Shown here: positions 1 to 5,893 of the stretch, piece after piece | How the letters are laid out: the number at the start of each line of letters is the position of its first letter | Numbering within the stretch: the stretch's first letter is position 1 | Assembly: GCA_009776995.1 (NCBI GenBank) | Contig: WRMR01000325.1 | Span: forward strand, 1 to 5,898 | Reading direction: 5' to 3' | DNA length: 5,898 nt | Origin: Planctomycetaceae bacterium | Lineage (GTDB): Bacteria; Planctomycetota; Planctomycetia; Pirellulales; Thermoguttaceae | The notes under the pieces: model-generated | The model's input: the letters and a program-made list of their open reading frames with translations, nothing else | Told to the model about the DNA's origin: nothing | Database searches by the model: none | Translations under genes and position numbers: made by a program

Positions 1-75
1 CGGTGCTTTTTCCTTTTGTGTGATCCCTGAGCGGTTTTGCGCGTCTTGAATCGTTTCTCGATTTTGCTTTTTGAC

Positions 76-92
76 GTTCGGTTGTGCCGGAC
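76..92. promoter_or_regulatory. Short inverted repeat upstream of the first gene (possible operator)
   Basis: The arms GTTCGG (76-81) and CCGGAC (87-92) pair over six positions with one G-T wobble around a 5-base loop, 39 bases before the first start codon. TTGACG at 71-76 resembles a -35 box, but 17-18 bases further on there is no good -10 hexamer, so no promoter is called. The rest of 1-131 holds no gene I can support. Its first bases (GGTGC followed by T-rich sequence) could be the tail of a terminator cut off by the window edge. Confidence 0.2.
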
Positions 93-119
93 AAATTCAA
101 CATCAATATTTACCCCTTT

Positions 120-123
120 GGAG
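120..123 (+). promoter_or_regulatory. Ribosome binding site of the first gene
   Basis: GGAG lies 8 bases before the ATG at 132. It supports that start over the overlapping +1-frame ORF that opens at 37. Confidence 0.6.
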
Positions 124-131
124 AATGATCA

Positions 132-1310
132 ATGTCACGCGACTTTTCCATCAAAACCATGTTTCACACCACACCGTGCGACGCATTCAAGGCATTTTTT
201 GCCGCGCTCGGTATTGAAGTCCCAACAAAGGAATGGAATTATCGCAGGATGCAAGACGTCATTATCATGGACTCGTTTTTCAAATCCCTACCAGTCGATC
301 AGCGTCAAACGATCAACGCGATCCTTCGTGACATTCACCGCCTTGCCTGTCCAGACGGCATGGATGCGATCAACGAAGCAACCGAGATGCTACACCATGA
401 GCCGCTTGTCCTCGGCGAAATACGGGAGGTCAACGACTATGCCCGTGCGATGATGACCTGGGTGGTCAACGTCGATATATTCCGGCAAGCCCTCACGCTG
501 CTCCAACTCAAGCAACTGTCGTGGTGGCGCAAAAGACGACACTTGCCGAAGAAAACCCCGGTTTTCACCGAAAGTGTCAAGCAAAATTTCGAGCGGGAAC
601 TCGAAAATCTGTTCACAAATCGCCAGAGTCGCGGCTACGTTTGCACGATTGAAATGCTCGACATGGGAAACGGAATGTTTTACTTTTTCGCACACCCGGA
701 CGATTACCCGACGTCGATTTTGCGGCACGATGAATCGCGGGAATTGATGCCGCAAATCCTGTTGAAAACCTTTGAGGTCATTTTTGCGTATGACAGCAAG
801 CGCGGAACGCTTGAGGTCTGCGGTCGGGTGTCGGCACAGATCAAGAAGCAGCTTGAAGAGATATTCATCGCAACGGTGTTTGAATCCGAAGCGTGTGGGC
901 ATGAAGAGCGGGTTTACGAGCTTTCGGTACTCAAAAACATTCACTTTGAGCCCTACACCGACCGTGAGGATCATGTGTATGCCGAGGTTAAAGCGATCCT
1001 GTTGCGCAACAATTCCGGATTCCAAAACTGGTTCAATGCGGGACAATCGAATCATCTTTATGAGGAAATTCGCGGGAGTGCGGCATTGCGAACGCTCCTT
1101 GCCGAAGCAGCGGAAATCGAAGAGGCAAAGATACGTTTTCTGTTTCTGCCCAAAGGGGATCGTCAATATACCAGCGTAACCTTTGAGATCGGTGCTCCAT
1201 CCAAGAATACGATTCGCAACTTACCACAGGAATTCATTGACATCATTAACAAACACCTTGAACGATGGGGGATCGAACATCATGCAAAAGTTATGGAAAT
1301 GCATTCTTGA
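132..1310 (+). CDS. Uncharacterised protein, 392 aa, first gene of a coupled pair
   Basis: I do not recognise this protein and assign no function. It starts at an ATG with GGAG 8 bases upstream and runs 392 codons to TGA. The predicted product looks soluble: no signal peptide and no clear membrane segment. Residues 1-130 are mostly helical in character. A very basic patch (WWRKRRHLPKK, 131-141) separates them from a mixed alpha/beta part. Two stretches of the alternating hydrophobic type that forms sheets are at about 169-186 (YVCTIEMLDMGNGMFYFF) and 212-231, the second followed by an amphipathic helix (234-250). A second helical and strand-rich segment covers about 281-392. Its last 29 bases overlap the start of the next gene, so the two are probably translated together and may act together. 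A basic linker next to a DNA-binding partner gene would fit a nucleic-acid role, but that is only inference. No catalytic motif was seen. Confidence 0.85.
   Translation: MSRDFSIKTMFHTTPCDAFKAFFAALGIEVPTKEWNYRRMQDVIIMDSFFKSLPVDQRQTINAILRDIHRLACPDGMDAINEATEMLHHEPLVLGEIREVNDYARAMMTWVVNVDIFRQALTLLQLKQLSWWRKRRHLPKKTPVFTESVKQNFERELENLFTNRQSRGYVCTIEMLDMGNGMFYFFAHPDDYPTSILRHDESRELMPQILLKTFEVIFAYDSKRGTLEVCGRVSAQIKKQLEEIFIATVFESEACGHEERVYELSVLKNIHFEPYTDREDHVYAEVKAILLRNNSGFQNWFNAGQSNHLYEEIRGSAALRTLLAEAAEIEEAKIRFLFLPKGDRQYTSVTFEIGAPSKNTIRNLPQEFIDIINKHLERWGIEHHAKVMEMHS
1267..1272 (+). promoter_or_regulatory. Ribosome binding site inside the end of the first gene
   Basis: GGGGGA lies 9 bases before the ATG at 1282 and within the coding end of the first gene. 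It favours the 1282 start over the in-frame ATG at 1183, which would overlap the first gene by 128 bases and has no comparable site. Confidence 0.5.
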
Positions 1311-2193
1311 TTATTGCGATTGGCGAAAACCGGAAGTAATCGCTTACCTTTTGCCCGGCATAGACCTTGAACTGGGAGAACGTCTCGGTTTGCTGACCCC
1401 GATGACGCAGACGGAAGGCTTATTCTGTCGTGAACCGTGTGGGGGCGAAAGTTTGCTCAGCAGCTTCAGGGATAAGGATGGAAGTACCGGCTATGGCATC
1501 CTTTGCAGCGAATGTGGCGCGACTCGTATTGATGTGTCCGAGTTGAGACGTTGGCGAATTCATGCTGCGGAGTTGGGACGTCTTTTTGCGAAGGCGGCGA
1601 AAATTCAGGGAGAGATGACGCCGATCATTGATGACCAGGCATGGCATTTGGGACGGCGGGGGAACCACCCTTACATTTTTGTCCGTTTTGCAGGTGACTA
1701 TCAGTTCATTGCTCTGGTCGCGCTTTTGAAACAACATCCCAAGGCAACCGTTGTCACATCCACCAGCAAATTCATGACGGAACTGCAAAACCAATTACCC
1801 AACCGGGTTATCGCATTGGAATTGTCAGCAACGCTTCAGGAGGATGGCACAATGACAATCGATGAGTCCGCGTTCGAGGACATTCAAAATGAATCCGCCA
1901 AAAATCCACGCAAACGTCGCGGAGAGCGAACGGCGAAGATTGAACTGTGCGAACGTGCCATGAAGGAACATGTTTTTGCCGCCTATGATTATATGCTCGA
2001 CACTGCCAATCGCGGCGAGATCAAACTCTTGCCACGACCTTCGCAGGAGATGCTCGGAAAGCTCACCAATATGCACCAACGGGAGGTCTCCCGTTGCCTG
2101 AAAGATAAAGAAGCCAAAATTCTAAGGCTACTTTGGGAACAATCCAACACGCTGGTGGGGATTGAGTCGCTGGCCCGTACCTTCCGTCGATAA
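1282..2193 (+). CDS. Putative zinc-ribbon and helix-turn-helix DNA-binding protein, 303 aa
   Basis: Not a family I can name. Read from the ATG at 1282 the product is 303 aa. Four cysteines, C49-x3-C53 and C75-x2-C78, are spaced like a zinc ribbon or other zinc knuckle. The middle (about 129-200) alternates strand-like and helical stretches without a known motif. A basic linker (PRKRRGER, 209-216) leads to a C-terminal helical region. Residues 255-274 (QEMLGKLT-NMH-QREVSRCLK) have the classic helix-turn-helix pattern, with a small residue in the first helix, a short turn and a polar recognition helix. This suggests DNA binding, possibly as a transcriptional regulator. The start overlaps the preceding gene by 29 bases and a strong intrinsic terminator begins 20 bases after the stop, so the two genes form a closed unit. 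The zinc and DNA-binding assignments are predictions from residue patterns; the biological role is unknown. Confidence 0.8.
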   Translation: MQKLWKCILDYCDWRKPEVIAYLLPGIDLELGERLGLLTPMTQTEGLFCREPCGGESLLSSFRDKDGSTGYGILCSECGATRIDVSELRRWRIHAAELGRLFAKAAKIQGEMTPIIDDQAWHLGRRGNHPYIFVRFAGDYQFIALVALLKQHPKATVVTSTSKFMTELQNQLPNRVIALELSATLQEDGTMTIDESAFEDIQNESAKNPRKRRGERTAKIELCERAMKEHVFAAYDYMLDTANRGEIKLLPRPSQEMLGKLTNMHQREVSRCLKDKEAKILRLLWEQSNTLVGIESLARTFRR

Positions 2194-2212
2194 TCTCATT
2201 TGAATTCTGTTG

Positions 2213-2246
2213 AAAGCTCATGCCTTCGTTGGTGTGGGCTTTTTTT
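2213..2246 (+). terminator. Intrinsic (Rho-independent) terminator
   Basis: AAAGCTCATGCC (2213-2224) pairs over all 12 positions with GGTGTGGGCTTT (2231-2242), three of the pairs being G-T wobbles, around the loop TTCGTT. The T run reaches 2246. It begins 20 bases after the stop codon of the zinc-ribbon/HTH gene and separates the left two-gene unit from the sigma-like gene. Confidence 0.8.
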
Positions 2247-2307
2247 GTTGCGCTGATTCTAAAACAGACATTTTCTCGTTGCCCAATGTGATTCCAATCT
2301 AGCAATT

Positions 2308-2337
2308 TCGACATGAATTACGTGACAAATTTATGTT
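2308..2337 (+). promoter_or_regulatory. Candidate sigma-70-type promoter for the sigma-like gene
   Basis: TCGACA (2308-2313, 5 of 6 to TTGACA), an 18-base spacer and TATGTT (2332-2337, 4 of 6 to TATAAT) lie in the AT-rich leader between the terminator and the sigma-like gene. A second possible -10, TAAAAT (2381-2386, 5 of 6), has no good -35 but overlaps the right arm of the inverted repeat at 2349-2383. Host promoter rules are unknown, so this is tentative. Confidence 0.3.
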
Positions 2338-2348
2338 AATCTGGGCAA

Positions 2349-2383
2349 TTACTCATTTATGGCGTTTTCGTGAGTATGAGTAA
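2349..2383. promoter_or_regulatory. Perfect 8-bp inverted repeat, candidate operator
   Basis: TTACTCAT (2349-2356) and ATGAGTAA (2376-2383) are exact reverse complements separated by 19 bases. The right arm overlaps a TAAAAT -10-like hexamer. The core TTACTCA recurs at 2428-2434, and TATGAGT recurs at 2375-2381 and 2494-2500, so the half-site is present several times in the same leader. The spacing of the arms would suit a dimeric repressor or activator. The HTH protein encoded just upstream is an obvious candidate binder, but that is inference. Confidence 0.4.
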
Positions 2384-2445
2384 AATTTTTTTGAAATTTT
2401 ATCTCCTTTAATATCAACATGTTGCGCTTACTCACTTTTTCGAGT

Positions 2446-2477
2446 GGCGTTTTAGTGTCTAAACGCCTTTTAGTGTC
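2446..2477. repeat. Hairpin with T tract overlapping a 10-bp direct repeat
   Basis: GGCGTTT (2446-2452) and AAACGCC (2461-2467) form a perfect 7-bp stem with an 8-base loop, followed by TTTT (2468-2471). The 10-mer TTTTAGTGTC occurs at 2450-2459 and again at 2468-2477, 18 bases apart, interleaved with the hairpin. A near copy of the left part, TGGCGTTTTCGTG, sits at 2360-2372 (12 of 13 matches to 2445-2457). The structure could act as a weak terminator or attenuator, or as paired protein-binding sites, ahead of the sigma-like gene. Confidence 0.4.
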
Positions 2478-2533
2478 AGGCACGCTCGGACGTTATGAGT
2501 GGCCAGAAAACAATGAAAACCATGACACAAATG

Positions 2534-2538
2534 AAGGA
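2534..2538 (+). promoter_or_regulatory. Ribosome binding site deciding the start of the sigma-like gene
   Basis: AAGGA lies 7 bases before the ATG at 2546. The earlier in-frame ATGs (2495, 2513, 2522, 2531) have no comparable purine-rich site; the one at 2495 has only CGGA about 4 bases upstream. The 17 extra residues from 2495 are low-complexity and outside the predicted domain. Confidence 0.5.
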
Positions 2539-2545
2539 ACACGAC

Positions 2546-3088
2546 ATGCAACACCACGAATTCACGATTGATATGTGTTACGCCACTATCGATCTTCACC
2601 TCTCAAAACTTCCGGCGAAATTTCAGCGCGACCGGGAGGATTTACGGCAGGACATCATGCTCGCCGTCATGGAGCGGGCGGTAACGTTTGATCCGTCGCT
2701 CGCATCCTGGGCAACATTTCAAGACCGGTTGATCGAAGCATACCTCGAAAACCATCTCTTGGGTCAACGGTGGAACAAAAACCGGTTGCCGGAAAGTCTG
2801 GAGGAAATCGACGAGTCCGAACCGCAGCGCATTCCCAAAACCAACGACGTGCATTCATGGGAAATTAATCTGCATGAGCAGGCGGTCTTTTTCGGCGAAG
2901 TGCAGGACGCCATCGACACACTGCCGCTGCGTCTTCGTGATTGTGCCGAATGCCTCAAGCATTATTCGCCTGCGGAAACGGCGAAAATACTTGGCATTTC
3001 GCCGAGTGCCGTGCATCGCGACATGCAACGAATTCAAAAGATTTTTGTGAAGGCGAACATTCACCCAAATCATTTTGAGGAATTTTGA
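2546..3088 (+). CDS. Small sigma-70-family-like RNA polymerase sigma factor, 180 aa
   Basis: From the ATG at 2546 the product is 180 aa, the size of small ECF-like or phage-type sigma factors. Residues 30-75 resemble region 2: DREDLRQDIMLAVMERA, then FDPS and WATF, the pattern seen in many sigma-70 family proteins (E/D-D-L-x-Q-x ... FDPsxgsfxtF). An acidic linker spans about 80-110. Residues 118-168 resemble region 4: DAIDTLPLRLRDC, then the helix-turn-helix SPAETAKILGISPSAVHRDM, which would read the -35 box. Regions 1 and 3 are absent, as expected for this group. It follows the repeat-rich leader and is followed after 96 bases by the exonuclease gene. In phages such a protein usually redirects host RNA polymerase to phage promoters; that role is inferred here. 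It might instead be only a sigma-region-4-like DNA-binding regulator, since region 2 is degenerate. An alternative start is 2495 (197 aa). Confidence 0.72.
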   Translation: MQHHEFTIDMCYATIDLHLSKLPAKFQRDREDLRQDIMLAVMERAVTFDPSLASWATFQDRLIEAYLENHLLGQRWNKNRLPESLEEIDESEPQRIPKTNDVHSWEINLHEQAVFFGEVQDAIDTLPLRLRDCAECLKHYSPAETAKILGISPSAVHRDMQRIQKIFVKANIHPNHFEEF

Positions 3089-3115
3089 CAAAAAGAAAAT
3101 TTTGTTTGCGATATT
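3085..3115 (+). promoter_or_regulatory. Candidate promoter for the exonuclease-ATPase pair
   Basis: A consensus -35 box TTGACA (3085-3090) overlaps the stop codon of the sigma-like gene. After 19 bases GATATT (3110-3115, 4 of 6) follows, preceded by TG at 3107-3108 in extended -10 position. The spacer is long, so confidence is low. The rest of the 96-base gap is AT-rich and ends in the ribosome binding site GGAG (3174-3177), 7 bases before the next ATG. Confidence 0.3.
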
Positions 3116-3184
3116 TTTGGCCTACGCCGCTATGTCATAGATGTCAGCAGCAATCCCCATCACATTTTTTTACGGAGCAAAACC

Positions 3185-3988
3185 ATGTCCCTCATCGACC
3201 TTACCATTTTGAAAGACGAACCCGCCGAAGTTTATCATGCCAAAGCGAACGAGTATTTGTCGAGTCACCAATTGAACGAGTTTATGCAGTGCCCGTTTCT
3301 TTATCAGAAACGACGCGCCGGACTGATCGACACGCAAGAACCTTCAGCCTTCCTGATTGGCCGGGCAGCACACACGCGCATCCTCGAAGGCATCGAGGCT
3401 TATGAGTCGCAATATGCCATCGGCGGCCCGATCAACCCATCCACCGGCAAGCCTTACGGCAATACAACCAAGAAATTTCTCGAATGGCAGGAGATGCAGC
3501 AAAAGCCGGTGCTTCCCATCGAGAAGGCCGAACTGATCGCCTCATTGTACTCCGGCGTTCAAATGAATCGTTACGCCTGTCAACTGCTGGAAAACGGCAA
3601 GGCGGAAGGCGTTGTGCGTGCCGAATACTGCGGCCTTCCTTGTCAGATTCGTATCGACTGGACGAACCCGGAACTGGGTATCGTTGACCTCAAAACCTGC
3701 GACAACCTGACGTGGTTTGAGTCCGACGCACGGCGGTTCGGCTATCAATACCAGTTTGCGTTTTACCAGAATGTCCTCGATCAAGTGATCGGCAGGATGG
3801 TTCCGGTTTATATCATCGCCGTCGAAAAACAGGAACCATATCGCTGCGGTGTCTGGCAGGTCAACAGTGAAACGCTCCTGCTTGCCCGTGCCGAAATTGA
3901 AGCGGCCATCGAACGACTCAAAGTCGCCAAAACCAGCGATCAATGGTCAACCGGCTACGAAGAACTACGCATCCTCAATATTGCATAG
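3185..3988 (+). CDS. RecE-like PD-(D/E)XK exonuclease of a phage recombination module
   Basis: This 267-aa protein matches the phage and prophage family annotated as PD-(D/E)XK nuclease-like or putative exodeoxyribonuclease VIII. In sequence order: YLSSHQLNEFMQCPFLY (24-40) is the usual N-terminal motif; GRAAHTRILEG (59-69) carries the conserved His63 and Glu68; GGPINPSTGKPYG (80-92) and TKKFLEW (95-101) are family blocks. CQIRIDW (153-159) and GIVDLKTCD (165-173) give the catalytic core Asp158, Asp168-x-Lys170, and YQYQFAFYQ (187-195) is the downstream Q/Y helix. All expected catalytic residues are present, and length and start (GGAG 7 bases upstream) are normal. The family is known or predicted to resect double-stranded DNA ends to expose single strands for annealing. 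The next gene, 10 bases on, encodes the matching Sak4-type ATPase, which supports this role. Substrate polarity cannot be told from sequence. Confidence 0.88.
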   Translation: MSLIDLTILKDEPAEVYHAKANEYLSSHQLNEFMQCPFLYQKRRAGLIDTQEPSAFLIGRAAHTRILEGIEAYESQYAIGGPINPSTGKPYGNTTKKFLEWQEMQQKPVLPIEKAELIASLYSGVQMNRYACQLLENGKAEGVVRAEYCGLPCQIRIDWTNPELGIVDLKTCDNLTWFESDARRFGYQYQFAFYQNVLDQVIGRMVPVYIIAVEKQEPYRCGVWQVNSETLLLARAEIEAAIERLKVAKTSDQWSTGYEELRILNIA

Positions 3989-3998
3989 GAGACAGCAA

Positions 3999-5075
3999 AT
4001 GTCACTTTTAGAAACGATTCACAGCGGGAAACGGCAACAGGCACCGCGACTTTTGATTTACGGCAGCGAAGGGATAGGAAAATCTCAGACCGCCGCCAAT
4101 GCACCGAAACCCATTTTTGTTGCCACAGAGGACGGCCTTGATCAGATCGCTTGCGATTCCTTTCCGCTGGCTAAAACATTCAGCGAGGCGATGAACTGCT
4201 TTCATATTCTCGCGAATGAACAGCACGACTATCAAACGGTGGTGCTGGATTCCGGCGACTGGTTCGAGCGGCTCGTGTGGGATCAGGTCTGCAAGGACTT
4301 TGGCGTCAAGCACATTGAACGTGCCGATGGAGGTTTTCACAAAGGTTACAACCACGCCCTGACGTACTGGCGTCAACTGATCGACGTATTACGCCGGCTT
4401 CGTGAAGAGAAGGGAATGATTTCGATCATCCTTGCCCATGCGAAGATCGAGACCTTCACCGACCCGGAATCCTCGGCCTTCGACCGTTTCAGCCCGCGAC
4501 TGCATAAATACGCCGCCGCCTATTTATGCGAGTGGTGCGACGCGATTTTGCTCGCCACCCGCGAGTTCAGTGCCGCAAAGGGCGACAAGAGCGGCGGCGG
4601 TCGTATCCTGCGTTGTACGCCCTCGGCGGTTGGTATTGCCAAGAACCGTTATGGTTTCCCCGACGTATTGCCGCTCGACTGGAACGCCATTTATCAAGCC
4701 ATGATCGGAGGAACGCAAAGTGCAAAGTGCAAAACGCAAAGTTCAAAGTGTTTTTCACTCTGCGTTCTGAACTCTGCTCTCTGCGCTTACTCCACTTCTC
4801 CCTTCTCAACAACCTTCACGCCGCCGCGCGGAGTTGCTTTCTCCGTGTTATCAATGACGACTCGTTCGCCTTTGACAACGCGGTCGCTTTCGTTGCGAAC
4901 GATGATTTCGCCGTCTTTGGTTCCGCGCAAGAGGGCTCGCATGTCACGCTCAACTTCCGGGATCGTCGGCTCTTCGGTCGTTCTGCGGGGGCGTCGCCAG
5001 AACGATTGCAGCAACTCAAACACCTGCCTTGCCCCCATGAGATTGCTCCGCGACGCCGCACGCACCGACGCATAA
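3999..5075 (+). CDS. Sak4-type RecA-like phage ATPase with an aberrant read-through C-terminus
   Basis: The start ATG has AGGAGA (3987-3992) 6 bases upstream, overlapping the exonuclease stop. Residues 1-238 are a typical Sak4/AAA_24 phage nucleotide-binding protein. They hold Walker A GSEGIGKS (22-29, Lys28), TEDGLDQI (43-50), Walker B TVVLDSGDW (80-88, Asp84), GGFHKGY (111-117), IILAHAKIETF (143-153, His147), FDRFSPRLHK (161-170), EWCDAILLA (178-186) and the family's end block AKNRYGFPDVLPLDW (214-228). Members bind and hydrolyse ATP and promote single-strand annealing in phage recombination, working with the exonuclease encoded just before. The family usually ends near residue 238 (base 4712). 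Here the frame runs through the heptamer repeat (QSAKCKTQSSKC, 240-251) and then antisense to the Fn3 gene to residue 358. The last 120 residues are therefore almost certainly not ancestral. The core should be functional if the tail is tolerated. The native stop appears to have been lost. Confidence 0.85.
   Translation: MSLLETIHSGKRQQAPRLLIYGSEGIGKSQTAANAPKPIFVATEDGLDQIACDSFPLAKTFSEAMNCFHILANEQHDYQTVVLDSGDWFERLVWDQVCKDFGVKHIERADGGFHKGYNHALTYWRQLIDVLRRLREEKGMISIILAHAKIETFTDPESSAFDRFSPRLHKYAAAYLCEWCDAILLATREFSAAKGDKSGGGRILRCTPSAVGIAKNRYGFPDVLPLDWNAIYQAMIGGTQSAKCKTQSSKCFSLCVLNSALCAYSTSPFSTTFTPPRGVAFSVLSMTTRSPLTTRSLSLRTMISPSLVPRKRARMSRSTSGIVGSSVVLRGRRQNDCSNSNTCLAPMRLLRDAARTDA
4715..4792. repeat. 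Heptamer repeat element, copy 1 (left border of the Fn3 block)
   Basis: Five CARARNN heptamers run in perfect phase at 4716-4750 (CAAAGTG, CAAAGTG, CAAAACG, CAAAGTT, CAAAGTG). A TTTTT spacer follows (4751-4755), then four reverse-type heptamers at 4756-4783 (CACTCTG, CGTTCTG, AACTCTG, CTCTCTG), the tetramer CGCT (4784-4787) and TACTC. The arms nearest the spacer pair 6 of 7. The element begins right after the last conserved codons of the Sak4 gene, and the stop codon of the minus-strand Fn3 gene (4789-4787) lies in its CGCT-TACTC end. Positions 4766-4787 recur exactly at 5862-5883 in copy 2. Confidence 0.9.
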
Positions 5076-5893
5076 TACGTATTCGCCATGCGAAACGCCT
5101 CATGGCTCGTGAGCAGCAACATGTCATTGACGACACGATCCGCCATGCGCAGCCACACCCGCAAATTCCGCATCGCCTCAATCTCACGCAGCCGCACTTT
5201 CAACATGTCCTGGAAGTCGGCGGCACCGGAGCTTCCCGCACTGAAATCCGAGCCGCTCACGAGAGCCGGCCAAAACTGCGGATAATCCGCCGCCACATCC
5301 GACACCTTGTCAATGTAACCATAACGCCGCACACCCGAACCAAGCAGCCGCCTCCGTTCGGACGGCGTCAACACGGTATGATCGAGTTGCGGAATGAGCG
5401 TCGAAGTCTTTTGAAACAGCGTTTGCATTTCGTCAAGCCAGTTTTGCAACTGTGTCGCGGTGTCGCCGTCCGGCACGATTCCCGTCATCGCCGTCATCGC
5501 AACGGAGAAAGGGGAGTCGAGATAAATGCCGGTGCCGGTGGCCTTGACACTGACGTAATACGTCGTGTTCGCCTGAAGTCCGTTCAGCGTGACTTCCGTA
5601 AGCGTTTCATCGACGGAGACCGTGTTCACGTTGGTTGCGAAGCTCTCATCGGTCGAATACCTGACGACATACCCGCCCGCGTTGGTCACGGGAGCCCATG
5701 TCACGCGCATGAAACTGGAACCGATGGCCGTCACGTTTTCGATGACCGGAGTCGCCAGCGGAGGACCAACTTTGGGAAGCGCAGAATGCAGAGAGCAGAG
5801 CGCAGAGTGATTTTGATTTCCATCTTTACTCTGCACTTCGCGCTTACTCTGATCTCTGCTCTCTGAACTCTGCTCTCTGCGCTGACTCTGCAC
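4787..5893 (-). CDS. Fibronectin type III domain protein with a conserved-looking C-terminal domain
   Basis: Convergent to all other genes. Residues 44-138 form one fibronectin type III domain: start PPLATPVIENV, core Trp66 in FMRVTWAPV, Tyr75 and Tyr79 in GGYVVRYS, then LQANTTYYVSVKA (106-118) with the usual Leu and Tyr. Residues 145-305 are helical, with an arginine-rich block LTPSERRRLLGSGVRRYG (175-192) and the helices around MADRVVNDMLLL and SVRAASRSNLMGAR. I recognise no known domain there. The tail (320-368) is charged and includes GTKDGEIIVRNES. No signal peptide or membrane segment is seen, so location is unclear. The first 40 or so residues are repeat-encoded (QSQRREQSSESRDQS, then HSALCSLHSAL). 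The GTG at 5893 lacks a ribosome binding site, and the frame stays open to the window edge, so the true start may lie outside or have been lost. An ATG at 5823 is out of frame. The domain is sound; the function (possibly protein-protein binding) is unknown. Confidence 0.75.
   Translation of the reverse strand: MQSQRREQSSESRDQSKREVQSKDGNQNHSALCSLHSALPKVGPPLATPVIENVTAIGSSFMRVTWAPVTNAGGYVVRYSTDESFATNVNTVSVDETLTEVTLNGLQANTTYYVSVKATGTGIYLDSPFSVAMTAMTGIVPDGDTATQLQNWLDEMQTLFQKTSTLIPQLDHTVLTPSERRRLLGSGVRRYGYIDKVSDVAADYPQFWPALVSGSDFSAGSSGAADFQDMLKVRLREIEAMRNLRVWLRMADRVVNDMLLLTSHEAFRMANTYYASVRAASRSNLMGARQVFELLQSFWRRPRRTTEEPTIPEVERDMRALLRGTKDGEIIVRNESDRVVKGERVVIDNTEKATPRGGVKVVEKGEVE

Noticed and set aside
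37..453. Plus-strand ORF of 138 codons at the left end
   Set aside because: It overlaps the first gene in another frame, has no ribosome binding site, and its composition is not protein-like.
390..1166. Minus-strand ORF of 258 codons within the first gene
   Set aside because: It is a shadow of the 392-aa frame, with no ribosome binding site or recognisable motif.
2423..2440. Possible remnant of the heptamer element in the sigma-gene leader
   Set aside because: TGCGCTTACTC at 2423-2433 matches 4782-4792 exactly, but no heptamer units surround it. A single 11-base match picked out after the fact is weak evidence and may be chance.
2495..2545. Upstream start for the sigma-like gene at 2495
   Set aside because: It has only a weak CGGA about 4 bases upstream, whereas AAGGA sits 7 bases before 2546. 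The extra 17 residues add nothing recognisable. It remains possible.
4715..4792. CRISPR array or integron attC site
   Set aside because: The units are 7 bases with no spacers of regular length, and there are no core sites of the attC type. The structure is contiguous heptamers in two opposed arms.
4772..5800. Terminal inverted repeats of an insertion sequence
   Set aside because: CTCTGCTCTCTGC at 4772-4784 and its reverse complement at 5788-5800 look like 13-bp terminal repeats. The same motif recurs directly at 5868-5880 and simply reflects the two-armed heptamer design. No transposase is encoded.
5821..5823. ATG on the minus strand (5823-5821) as the start of the Fn3 gene
   Set aside because: It is out of frame with the Fn3 domain; a frameshift would be needed, and nothing in the sequence shows one directly.
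4526..5866. Long plus-strand ORF of 446 codons
   Set aside because: It lies almost wholly antisense to the Fn3 gene and out of frame with the Sak4 gene. Its product is arginine- and histidine-rich with no domain, while the minus-strand frame shows a clear Fn3 fold. It stays open partly because the heptamer repeats lack stops.
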